Shown one piece after another: positions 1 to 5,268 of a stretch of 6,478 nt of DNA. The position numbers were made by a program, and so were the translations under genes. The notes under the pieces were generated by a model. That model was not told where the DNA came from and ran no database searches. It was given only the letters and a program-made list of their open reading frames with translations. Each line of letters begins with the position of its first letter. Position 1 is the first letter of the stretch. Source of the stretch: Candidatus Adiutrix sp. (GTDB lineage Bacteria > Desulfobacterota > Desulfarculia > Adiutricales > Adiutricaceae); assembly GCA_031273445.1 (NCBI GenBank), contig JAISRV010000261.1, forward strand, positions 1 to 6,478. The letters run 5' to 3'.

Positions 1-249
1 ATTCAAGCCGACGGCCAGGCCGTGACCACCAAGGAAATATACGACAGGCTGGTCAATACTTACCAGGGCGAAGGCCAGTTCAGCTTCGAAAAAATGGAGG
101 AGCATCTTTTGGCCATCAAGGCCGTCGCCCTCATCGAAGCCAAAGAGGCCTATATTGACGACGACGGCGAGGCCCGTTATAAATACGCCATAACCGAGGC
201 CGGCCGCGCCCGTCGCAAATACCTGCCCACGGACGCCGCGGCCGCCTAA
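1..249 (+). CDS. 3' end of an unrecognised gene, winged-helix-like C-terminal domain (partial)
   Basis: The reading frame is open from the first base and ends with TAA at 247-249, giving 82 visible residues. A GTG at 22 could start a 75-residue protein, but I see no Shine-Dalgarno sequence before it and the frame stays open upstream, so I treat it as the C-terminal part of a longer gene cut by the window edge. The visible part is helix-rich and then charged: a helix around TTKEIYDRLV, a second around EKMEEHLLAIKAVALIEA, then a hairpin-like stretch (AYIDDDGEARYKYAITEAGR) ending in an alanine tail. This order of helices followed by a two-strand wing and 'ITEAGR' resembles small winged-helix DNA-binding domains. 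That is inference from pattern only; I do not recognise the family. It lies 183 bp upstream of the methyltransferase gene on the same strand, so co-transcription is possible. Confidence 0.6.
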   Translation: MQADGQAVTTKEIYDRLVNTYQGEGQFSFEKMEEHLLAIKAVALIEAKEAYIDDDGEARYKYAITEAGRARRKYLPTDAAAA

Positions 250-280
250 GGCCGGCTTTCAGTTCCGACGACTCCGCAAA

Positions 281-322
281 AAGGCGGCTTCTAAAGACGG
301 CGTTGTCTTAAGGGGCCGCCTT
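281..322. other. Long imperfect stem-loop after the first gene
   Basis: AAGGCGGC (281-288) is perfectly complementary to GCCGCCTT (315-322). The interior continues pairing through two G-U pairs and CT/AG (289-292 with 311-314), an A-A mismatch, and AAGAC/GTCTT (294-298 with 305-309) around a 6-nt loop. On the plus strand no T-run follows, so it is not a classical terminator for the upstream gene. Read on the minus strand it is followed by CTTTTTGCGG, so its terminator-like face points against transcription entering antisense from the methyltransferase gene. Pairing is read directly; function is inferred. Confidence 0.45.
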
Positions 323-339
323 GAACCTAAAACCAGCCG

Positions 340-409
340 GGACGCGAAAGCGCTTTCCGGCGTCCGCAAACCGGTCAGGGCGCGAAATCGCTCTCCGGCC
401 TTCGCCCTG
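340..409. repeat. Two imperfect 19-nt direct repeats, each inside a stem-loop
   Basis: CGCGAAAGCGCTTTCCGGC (343-361) and CGCGAAATCGCTCTCCGGC (381-399) match at 17 of 19 positions with a 38-nt period. The first copy lies in a hairpin closed by GGACGC/GCGTCC (340-345 with 360-365) and contains the self-complementary GAAAGCGCTTTC. The second lies in a hairpin closed by CAGGGCG/CGCCCTG (376-382 with 403-409). They end 23 nt before the methyltransferase start codon, so they would be in its mRNA leader if transcription comes from upstream. They could be a repetitive extragenic element or a regulatory leader. I see no cobalamin-riboswitch B12-box and no promoter here. Confidence 0.5.
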
Positions 410-432
410 GCCCGAACGACAATGAGGATGAC

Positions 433-1869
433 ATGAATTTTTACAATTTTTTCACCGACGAGCAGAAAAAAAACATTCACGAGGCGTCTTTGACCATTCT
501 GGAAGAAACCGGCATGCTCGTCAAAAACAAGGACGCCCTGGATATTTTCAAGAAAAACGGCTGTCGGGTCGACGGCCAGATGGTCAAATTCCCCCGCCGG
601 CTGGTCGGCGAAAAAATGGCCTCCGTGCCGCCGACCTTCACTTTCAAGGCCCAGAACCCTGAGTTCGACGTGGTCCTGCCTGACGGCCGCCCCGTCATCG
701 TCACCGGCTCTTCCGCCCCGAACGTGGTCGATCCCATCAGCGGCGAGGAAAGGCGCGGCTCCAGCCGCGACGTGGCCAATATCGCCTATCTTATCAATGA
801 ACTGCCCGGATTCGACGTCTTTTCCATATCCATTCTGGCCGACGACGCGCCGCCGGATATGCGGTCTCTCTATCGTTTTTATCCGGCCCTTAAAAATTGC
901 AAAAAACCGGTGCGCTCCAATACCCCGACCATCCCCGATCTGGAAAAAGTGCTGCAAATGGGCCATGCCATCGCCGGGAGCGAAGCCGCCTACATGGACC
1001 GCCCTTTCATTAATCACCATTACTGCCCGGTCATATCCCCTCTGACCTATGACGTGGAATCGACCGAGGCCGTCATTTATCTGACGAAAAAAGCCCTGCC
1101 GGTTTACGGCACCATCGTGCCCAACGCGGGCATGACTTCGCCGATGAGCCTGTTGTCCACCCTGACGCTGGGCAACGCCGAGTTTTTGTCGCTGTGTTTT
1201 TTGATGCAGTCGGTTCGGGCCGGCTGCGAGGTCATTTACGCGGTGCTTTCCACGGTGGCCGACATGAGGGCCGGCGATTATGCCCCGGGCGCCATTGAAA
1301 CCGGCATTCTCCAGATGGGGCATTCGGAAATGGCCCGCTTCTATAACGTTCCTTCCGGCGGCTACATCGGCCTGACCAATTCGCAGCTTAACGATGTTCA
1401 GAACGGCTATGAGACGGCCATGAACACCACCGCCGCGCTTCTGGGCGGCGCCGACCTCTTCAATATGGGCGGGCTCCTGGGCGGCCTGATGGCCTTTGAC
1501 TTTGCCAAGGCGGTTATAGATAATGAAATAGCCATGAATCTTAAACACCTGTGTAAAGGCATTCCCTATCAGGAGAAGGATTTCTGCCTGGACCTCATCC
1601 AGAAGCTGGGGCCGGCCGGAAACTATATGGATCAGGCCCATACCGCCAAAAATATGCGTAAAGTCACCCACTATCCCAGCATCGGCGTGCGCGGCTTTCG
1701 CAGCAAATGGGAACATGACGGCAAACCCTGCGCGGCCGGCCAGGCCGCCGCGCTGGCCAGGAAGATCCTTTTGCAGCCCAATAAGAACGCGTTCAGCGCT
1801 GAAATCGACCAAAAAGTCCGCGCTCACATCCCGAATCTGCCGGACGGGAACGCCGGCTGGTACGAATAG
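433..1869 (+). CDS. MttB-superfamily trimethylamine/quaternary-amine:corrinoid methyltransferase, non-pyrrolysine type
   Basis: The 478-residue product is a full-length MttB-superfamily (trimethylamine methyltransferase family) protein. Members move a methyl group from a methylated amine to the Co(I) of a partner corrinoid protein in the cytoplasm. Recognisable features are the N-terminal helix 'EQKKNIHEASLTILEETGM' (10-28), which is typical of the family, then SSAPNVVDP (93-101), and the barrel segment SGGYIGLTNSQLND (308-321) leading to 'GGADLFNMGGLLGG' (338-351). Archaeal MttB uses an in-frame TAG (pyrrolysine) near residue 330; here the frame has no internal TAG and only the final stop is TAG (1867-1869). 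Length and lack of Pyl match the MtgB-like group acting on glycine betaine, proline betaine, carnitine and similar compounds, but the substrate cannot be read from the sequence. ATG 433 is preceded by GAGG (424-427) at 5 nt. The cognate corrinoid protein is probably the minus-strand gene ending at 3531. Confidence 0.92.
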   Translation: MNFYNFFTDEQKKNIHEASLTILEETGMLVKNKDALDIFKKNGCRVDGQMVKFPRRLVGEKMASVPPTFTFKAQNPEFDVVLPDGRPVIVTGSSAPNVVDPISGEERRGSSRDVANIAYLINELPGFDVFSISILADDAPPDMRSLYRFYPALKNCKKPVRSNTPTIPDLEKVLQMGHAIAGSEAAYMDRPFINHHYCPVISPLTYDVESTEAVIYLTKKALPVYGTIVPNAGMTSPMSLLSTLTLGNAEFLSLCFLMQSVRAGCEVIYAVLSTVADMRAGDYAPGAIETGILQMGHSEMARFYNVPSGGYIGLTNSQLNDVQNGYETAMNTTAALLGGADLFNMGGLLGGLMAFDFAKAVIDNEIAMNLKHLCKGIPYQEKDFCLDLIQKLGPAGNYMDQAHTAKNMRKVTHYPSIGVRGFRSKWEHDGKPCAAGQAAALARKILLQPNKNAFSAEIDQKVRAHIPNLPDGNAGWYE

Positions 1870-1882
1870 ATCGGCTCTTTTT

Positions 1883-1908
1883 GCCCCCGGCGCCTTTTGG
1901 CCGGGGGC
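1883..1908 (+). terminator. GC-rich hairpin behind the methyltransferase gene (no T-run)
   Basis: GCCCCCGGC (1883-1891) pairs perfectly over 9 bp with GCCGGGGGC (1900-1908) around an 8-nt loop, 13 nt after the TAG stop. The T-run lies before the stem (CTCTTTTT, 1875-1882) rather than after it, so it lacks the usual U-tract of an intrinsic terminator on either strand. It more likely protects the mRNA 3' end or marks a factor-dependent end. Confidence 0.45.
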
Positions 1909-2082
1909 TCGCCATAGACCCGGCGCCTGAGCATATAAAGCAATTCTAACTGTAAATGATCGGCTTGGCTGGCTGTCAACCTCTGAAATGGCGGGGCGTA
2001 ACGAATGGAACACATGAGCGATGAGACAAAAATTTAAAAATATTCGTCGACGCTGAGAACTGCTGGAGCATATAAATCCGTT

Positions 2083-2111
2083 TTGCTATTATTCGTAAAA
2101 TTTAGTATAGT
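2083..2111 (+). promoter_or_regulatory. Sigma70-type promoter for the kinase gene
   Basis: The -35 TTGCTA (2083-2088) and -10 TATAGT (2106-2111) are separated by 17 bp in the AT-rich part of the gap, giving an expected transcript start near 2118. An inverted repeat TTTAGT-N7-ACTAGA (5 of 6 positions paired, 2101-2119) overlaps the -10 and could be a repressor site. The leader would be about 110 nt. So the kinase gene likely has its own promoter and need not rely on read-through from the methyltransferase gene. Confidence 0.55.
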
Positions 2112-2144
2112 GAACTAGAAAGGTTAATTCTAAATTTAATTCGT

Positions 2145-2210
2145 CGGCGAATCAAGCGGCCGTGAAAGATCGTTCGCCGCCTGTTGTTTTTGTAATGCCG
2201 GCGAGACAAC
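2145..2210 (+). promoter_or_regulatory. Candidate attenuator-like leader with two exclusive stems
   Basis: CGGCGAA (2145-2151) pairs with TTCGCCG (2173-2179). This stem is followed by CC and then TGTTGTTTTTG (2182-2192), a weak intrinsic-terminator layout placed between the promoter and the kinase start. The same TCGCCG (2174-2179) can instead pair with CGGCGA (2199-2204), and GTTGT (2183-2187) can pair with ACAAC (2206-2210) just before the Shine-Dalgarno sequence. The two folds exclude each other. No known riboswitch class is recognised and regulation is inferred. Confidence 0.35.
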
Positions 2211-2228
2211 ACAAAGGAGGGTGCGCTT

Positions 2229-3443
2229 ATGGCCATGGATACTTCCAGAATGGAAAAAATCAAAAATATCAACTCCAACAAGTTCCTTGAAATGCTGGAC
2301 AAGGCTAAAAATCTCAAACGCGCTTTTGATTCCTTTTACAAAACTCTGGATAATCAGGTGTTGCGCAACCAGGTCGTGGACCTGGTGGAAAACAACTATG
2401 ATTTAGGAAAAGTCCTGGAGGTCTACGAGGTTTTCGGCGGCTACACCAACCGTAGCTTCGGCATCGTCTGCGACAAAGACGGCGAAAGAAATGAATACTT
2501 CGTCCGCAAATACAAAGCTTCCGCCCTTGATGCGGACGTGACCCTTGAGCATAAGCTTATAAACTACGCTTTGGAACAGGGTTTTAAGGAAGCCGCCAAT
2601 ATTTTCAGAACGAAAAACGGCGAGACCTTCGTCAAAATCAAGGAAATAATCCACGGCAAGCCTAAGACCCGCATTTTCGCCGTCTATGTTTATCTGAGGG
2701 GAGAAGATAAATATACCTGGGTCGATAATGAAAACACGCCGACCGAACTGAGAAATCTGGGCAGCCTCCTGGCCCGTCTGCACAACTGCACCCGCGACTT
2801 CGACCCCGGGCCGCTGGCCAAGGCCGAGCCCACGATTGAAGTGCTCATGCTCGACATGAAGCGCATCTTCACCGAGCTTTCGGAGCAGTCTCTGGAGTCC
2901 AAATTCCATGATTTCTTCCGAATGAGCCTGCCGCGCATCCTGGAAGTCATCGAACGCAACACCATCCTGCCCGAAGCTTACGCCAAAATGGCCAGAACTC
3001 CCATACACGGCGACTATCACGCCGGGAACGTCAAGTTCGAGGGGGAAGAAACCGTCGGACTGTTCGACTTTGACTGGTCGAAAATGGATGTGCGCCTGTT
3101 CGACGTATGCCTGGGGCTGCTTTATTGCTGCGCCTCCTGGCATGTGGCCACCGACGGCCAGATGCGCCTGGACGACTGCCGCTATTTTCTGGAGGGCTAC
3201 AACAACGCCCTGGACGGCACGGGGCTGGAGAAGCTCAGCGCCGTCGAGCGCGAATATTTCCCCGCCATGATGTCCATCGCCAGCCTATACCTGGTCTACT
3301 GGTGCACCGATCTGTGGTATTACCTTGATCCGGACGGCACTAACGATTATGAATCCATTTATTATCTGATTCACCTGGTTCGCGCCATGAAGTGGCTCGA
3401 AGCCAACAAAGGCGAATTGGCCGCGGTCATCGCTTCCGTTTGA
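2229..3443 (+). CDS. APH/choline-kinase-fold phosphotransferase (homoserine-kinase-II-like), substrate unknown
   Basis: The 404-residue product is a small-molecule kinase of the aminoglycoside phosphotransferase/choline kinase superfamily. Visible motifs in order are a glycine-rich nucleotide loop region FGGYTNRSFGIV (69-80), a probable ATP-contacting lysine in VRKYK (92-96), a helix with E107, the catalytic loop HGDYHAGN (260-267, with D262 the likely base and N267), and the metal-binding DFD (280-282). All key residues of an active kinase are present. The N-terminal 'YDLGKVLEVYEVFGGYTNRSF' resembles homoserine kinase type II more than true antibiotic kinases, so resistance is unlikely. The first ~55 residues form an extra charged helical extension. 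ATG 2229 is preceded by AAGGAGG (2214-2220) at 8 nt, which decides the start over ATG 2235. It lies between the methyltransferase and corrinoid genes, suggesting a role on the same substrate or product, which is inference. Choline-type or amino-alcohol substrates are possible. Confidence 0.85.
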   Translation: MAMDTSRMEKIKNINSNKFLEMLDKAKNLKRAFDSFYKTLDNQVLRNQVVDLVENNYDLGKVLEVYEVFGGYTNRSFGIVCDKDGERNEYFVRKYKASALDADVTLEHKLINYALEQGFKEAANIFRTKNGETFVKIKEIIHGKPKTRIFAVYVYLRGEDKYTWVDNENTPTELRNLGSLLARLHNCTRDFDPGPLAKAEPTIEVLMLDMKRIFTELSEQSLESKFHDFFRMSLPRILEVIERNTILPEAYAKMARTPIHGDYHAGNVKFEGEETVGLFDFDWSKMDVRLFDVCLGLLYCCASWHVATDGQMRLDDCRYFLEGYNNALDGTGLEKLSAVEREYFPAMMSIASLYLVYWCTDLWYYLDPDGTNDYESIYYLIHLVRAMKWLEANKGELAAVIASV

Positions 3444-3444
3444 G

Positions 3445-3512
3445 GCCTGGCGCTTTTGCGGGAGAGGCCGCCGGCCGCGGCCGTCCCGCTATTAAGGCGC
3501 CGGGCTTTTTTT
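3445..3512 (+). terminator. Nested intrinsic terminator of the kinase gene
   Basis: The outer stem GCCTGGCGC (3445-3453) pairs with GCGCCGGGC (3497-3505) over 9 bp with one G-U pair, and is immediately followed by seven Ts (3506-3512). Inside it sits a second stem, GCGGGA/TCCCGC (3458-3463 with 3484-3489), which encloses GGCCG/CGGCC (3466-3470 with 3478-3482). The structure starts just after the TGA stop of the kinase. On the minus strand no T-run follows, so it serves the plus strand only and insulates the convergent corrinoid gene. Confidence 0.85.
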
Positions 3513-3530
3513 ATAGCCGCTCGGCCGATT

Positions 3531-4199
3531 TCAGGCTGGCGGGGGCGGATCGCAGCCGGCCAGTTTCTGGCACAGATGGACGGTGTCGAAAGCCGTTTCC
3601 GCGTAATAGTCGGCCCCATACCGCTCTTTGGTTTGGGGCGTGACCTGGGCGCCGCTGATGAAGATGGCCGGCTTTTCTTTTTGGCCCCGCAACTCCCTGA
3701 GGGCGCGAATGGTCTCGGCCAGATGCGGGTAGCAGGTGCTCAGAAGCACTGAAAGCCCCACGATGTCAGGTTTGAATTCACGGCATTCCCGAACGAAATC
3801 CTCGCAGACGACATCCACGCCCAGGTCGCGGACGCTAAAACCGTAGGCGGACAGCAGCGCCCCGGCAATATTTTTGCCCAGGCCGTGAATATCTCCCTGA
3901 ACCGTTCCGATGAGCACCCGCCCGCGGGCGCTGTTCGTCTCCGCGCCGGCGACCAGGCGGGGGGTGACCAGCTCTATTATGCGGCTCATCAGGTCCCCGG
4001 CCATGATCAGCCCGGCGATGAAGTATTCGCCGCGGGCGTATTTTTCGCCGATTTCCGTCAGCGATTTTTCGCAGGCCGTCATGATTTCAATCGGGGCGAC
4101 GCCGCATTCGAGAAGGCGGCGCGCCGTTTCCACGCCGGCGACGTCGTCCAGCGAGACCAGGGCCGCGTTCAAGGCGGCCAGGGTAATGCCGTCAGTCAT
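3531..4199 (-). CDS. Corrinoid (B12-binding) protein, methyltransferase partner (MttC/MtgC family)
   Basis: The 222-residue product has the two-domain build of methyltransferase corrinoid proteins. A helical cap of about 88 residues (with GEKYARGEYFIAGLIMAGDLM, 51-71) is followed by a Rossmann-like B12 domain. The cobalamin signature is GDIHGLGKNI (102-111); H105 would be the lower axial ligand of cobalt, with D103 and G108 of DxHxxG. The second motif is SVLLST (150-155) and the third is ISGAQVT (181-187), where the usual double glycine is Ser-Gly. It receives the methyl group from the MttB-type enzyme and hands it to a second methyltransferase not present in the window. Start ATG (4199-4197) has an AGGGG Shine-Dalgarno (4210-4206) and sits in ATGACTGA, overlapping a stop codon. 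It is downstream of, and probably co-transcribed with, the GntR regulator gene, and converges on the kinase gene. Its first 17 codons are duplicated upstream. Confidence 0.93.
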   Translation of the reverse strand: MTDGITLAALNAALVSLDDVAGVETARRLLECGVAPIEIMTACEKSLTEIGEKYARGEYFIAGLIMAGDLMSRIIELVTPRLVAGAETNSARGRVLIGTVQGDIHGLGKNIAGALLSAYGFSVRDLGVDVVCEDFVRECREFKPDIVGLSVLLSTCYPHLAETIRALRELRGQKEKPAIFISGAQVTPQTKERYGADYYAETAFDTVHLCQKLAGCDPPPPA

Positions 4200-4312
4200 C
4201 CCAGACCCCTATTCTGGCCGAAAGAACCATCAGCGAGACCAGGGCCGCGTTCAAAGCGGCCAGGGTAATGCCGTCAGTCATCCCAGACCCCTATTCTGGT
4301 CGAAAGAACCAT
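4149..4312. repeat. 82-bp tandem duplication across the regulator/corrinoid gene junction
   Basis: Positions 4149-4230 and 4231-4312 are adjacent head-to-tail copies that match at 80 of 82 positions. The differences are G4173/A4255 and C4218/T4300. Each unit contains, on the minus strand, the last 12 codons and stop of the GntR gene plus the first 17 codons of the corrinoid gene, overlapping in ATGACTGA. The outer copy is used by the GntR gene end, the inner one by the corrinoid gene start. The G/A change is silent in the corrinoid frame, and the C/T change turns Thr into Ala in the spare GntR tail. High identity suggests a recent event. Confidence 0.97.
4192..4281 (-). CDS. Chimeric 29-codon ORF created by the tandem duplication
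   Basis: The spare corrinoid start codon (4281-4279) opens a frame reading MTDGITLAALNAALVSL, the first 17 residues of the corrinoid protein. At the duplication joint it continues in frame into MVLSARIGVWDD, the last 12 residues of the GntR protein, and stops with TGA at 4194-4192. Its start overlaps the GntR stop and its stop overlaps the true corrinoid start, both within ATGACTGA, and it keeps the AGGGG ribosome-binding sequence. It could therefore relay ribosomes by re-initiation from one gene to the next. The product is probably functionless; the ORF itself is certain, its translation is inferred. Confidence 0.45.
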   Translation of the reverse strand: MTDGITLAALNAALVSLMVLSARIGVWDD

Positions 4313-5020
4313 GAATTCTTCCGGCGCCAGGAACCAGCCGGAACCCACGGGGGAATCGGTATAATCGAAAAAGGTGTAGCGTATTTTAAAAGTGGCCGCC
4401 GTTTCGTCGGTTTTCAGCTGCGCGGCTTCCTCTAGAGAAGGCAGACACGGCACGACCCGCAGAAAGGCTTTTTTGATGAAACTGTTGCCCTGGCCTGAAA
4501 AAAGCCCGGACAGGGAGGAGACGTTGAGTTCCGACTCCACTATCGGCGAGGCCGGGTCGAATTTTAAATAGGCGTGATTGAGCAGAAAAGGCGTCCCGTT
4601 GTGGGAGACGAGCCGCATCAGAGTAATCAGGGGGGCGCCTTCCGGCAGACCCAGCGCGTCGGCCGTATGCGGCTTGGCTGAACTTATGCCGGCCTTGAGT
4701 ATTTTTATGTTGACGCGGTCGCGGTCGTTCAAAAGCTCCAACAGACCGTCAAGGGAAAAGCTGGCCTGGGTCCAGTCCGGTCCGCGCACATAGGTGCCGC
4801 TGCCGTGCACACGGCGCAGAAGACCCTGCTCGACCAAAAGCCCGATGGCCTGACGCACGGTCATGAGCGACAGGCCGTAAGAACGGCTCATGGCCGATTC
4901 CGAGGGGATTTTGTCCTCAGGCTGATACTGCCCGCTGGCGATCATCTGTTTGATGGCCGAGGCCAGTTGGGCATAGGCCGGCTCCCGGCGGCCGGCGGGC
5001 GCGTTTGGCTTCATCGACAT
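4274..5020 (-). CDS. GntR-family (HutC/UTRA) transcriptional regulator
   Basis: The 248-residue product has the normal length of the HutC subgroup of GntR regulators. An N-terminal winged helix-turn-helix (about 14-79) shows the signature PAYAQLASAIKQMI, then KIPSESAMSRSYGLSLMTVR, then QAIGLLVEQGLLRRVHGSGT. A UTRA ligand-binding domain follows (about 88-240), with LGLPEGAPLITLMRL and a terminal 'RYTFFDYTDSPVGSGWF' strand pair. Such proteins usually repress a catabolic operon until a small molecule binds the UTRA domain. It lies directly upstream of the corrinoid gene and likely regulates the methyl-transfer locus and itself, with the methylated substrate or a breakdown product as ligand (inference). 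ATG 5020 has no clear Shine-Dalgarno sequence; ATG 5014 is an alternative two codons later. Ancestrally its stop overlapped the corrinoid start; the duplication has separated them by 74 nt. Confidence 0.93.
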   Translation of the reverse strand: MSMKPNAPAGRREPAYAQLASAIKQMIASGQYQPEDKIPSESAMSRSYGLSLMTVRQAIGLLVEQGLLRRVHGSGTYVRGPDWTQASFSLDGLLELLNDRDRVNIKILKAGISSAKPHTADALGLPEGAPLITLMRLVSHNGTPFLLNHAYLKFDPASPIVESELNVSSLSGLFSGQGNSFIKKAFLRVVPCLPSLEEAAQLKTDETAATFKIRYTFFDYTDSPVGSGWFLAPEEFMVLSTRIGVWDD

Positions 5021-5068
5021 GCTAAATTTCTGATATTTTTGTTATTACGGCGCAACCACAATGTTGGA

Positions 5069-5149
5069 TTAACTAAATATAATACCAGACAATCGCGGTT
5101 CATGCAATGGGCCCCAAAAGCCGCCACAGGGCCATCGCTTAATCTTCAT
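5069..5149 (-). CDS. Possible 26-residue small ORF with strong ribosome-binding site
   Basis: Upstream of the GntR gene on the same strand, AAAGGAG (5162-5156) precedes an ATG (5149-5147) by 6 nt, and the frame runs to TAA (5071-5069). The peptide begins MKIKRWPCGGFWGPLHEP and ends in a short hydrophobic tail (GIIFS). The Shine-Dalgarno sequence is far better than that of the GntR gene itself, 48 nt further on. It could be a leader peptide or small protein, or chance. It overlaps the candidate GntR promoter, so both would not act in the same transcript. No family is recognised. Confidence 0.25.
   Translation of the reverse strand: MKIKRWPCGGFWGPLHEPRLSGIIFS
5079..5107 (-). promoter_or_regulatory. 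Candidate promoter for the GntR-corrinoid operon
   Basis: Read on the minus strand, TTGCAT (5107-5102) and TATTAT (5084-5079) are spaced 17 bp apart, giving a transcript start near 5072 and a leader of about 50 nt. The -10 is 5 of 6 to consensus, the -35 only 3 of 6. On the plus strand the same place reads a perfect TATAAT (5078-5083) but has no -35. I see no clear operator for the GntR protein. Confidence 0.4.
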
Positions 5150-5167
5150 TGCAAACTCCTTTAGATG

Positions 5168-5227
5168 GTCCGCGTCCTGCGGGGCGGCAAGCCGCTCTTC
5201 AGCTTAGAACCGGACATTTTTATTTTG
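5168..5227 (+). other. Stem-loop followed by T-rich stretch in the divergent region
   Basis: GTCCG (5168-5172) pairs with CGGAC (5211-5215), enclosing GGGGCGG-CAAG-CCGCTCT (5181-5198, two G-U pairs). ATTTTTATTTTG follows on the plus strand. It looks like a weak intrinsic terminator or the end of a short transcript upstream of the MerR-like gene, but I cannot pair it with a clear promoter. Confidence 0.25.
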
Positions 5228-5268
5228 TCTTGACGACTTGGCCGCGCCATATTTTCTCGCCTCATATA

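Larger units (their letters stand above)
1870..2228. other. Intergenic region, 359 bp, between methyltransferase and kinase genes
   Basis: I see no convincing gene here. After the GC hairpin, composition turns AT-rich from about 2025 to 2140. The 11-mer GAGCATATAAA occurs twice, at 1929-1939 and 2066-2076. Minor open frames, such as a 10-codon one at 2005 and a 22-codon one near 1957, lack ribosome-binding sites. A minus-strand frame through 2015-1824 has plausible-looking amino-acid composition but overlaps the methyltransferase end and is probably spurious. The right part carries a promoter and a structured leader, listed separately. Confidence 0.6.

Noticed and set aside
250..432. Cobalamin riboswitch upstream of the methyltransferase
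   Set aside because: No B12-box-like conserved core is visible, and the region is too short for the full element; only simple hairpins are present.
1867..1915. TAG at the end of the methyltransferase gene as a pyrrolysine codon with a downstream stem-loop
   Set aside because: Pyrrolysine in MttB lies near residue 330 in the barrel, not at the C-terminus. The protein is already full length at 478 residues, and read-through would add only 15 residues to the next TAG. No pyl genes are visible.
259..2013. 584-codon open frame on the minus strand antisense to the methyltransferase gene
   Set aside because: It is complementary to a clear MttB-family gene; it arises from GC-biased codon use. Its translation has low-complexity His/Gly/Arg-rich character and no recognisable domain.
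2403..3143. 246-codon minus-strand open frame within the kinase gene
   Set aside because: It is a shadow of the kinase gene, which has a strong Shine-Dalgarno sequence, promoter, terminator and all kinase motifs on the plus strand.
2229..3443. Kinase gene as an antibiotic resistance determinant
   Set aside because: The fold is shared with aminoglycoside phosphotransferases, but the N-terminal region resembles homoserine-kinase-II-like proteins and the context is methyl metabolism with no mobile element nearby.
4149..4312. Tandem repeat as a CRISPR array or insertion-sequence end
   Set aside because: There are only two directly abutting copies without spacers, the unit is coding sequence of the flanking genes, and there are no inverted ends or transposase.
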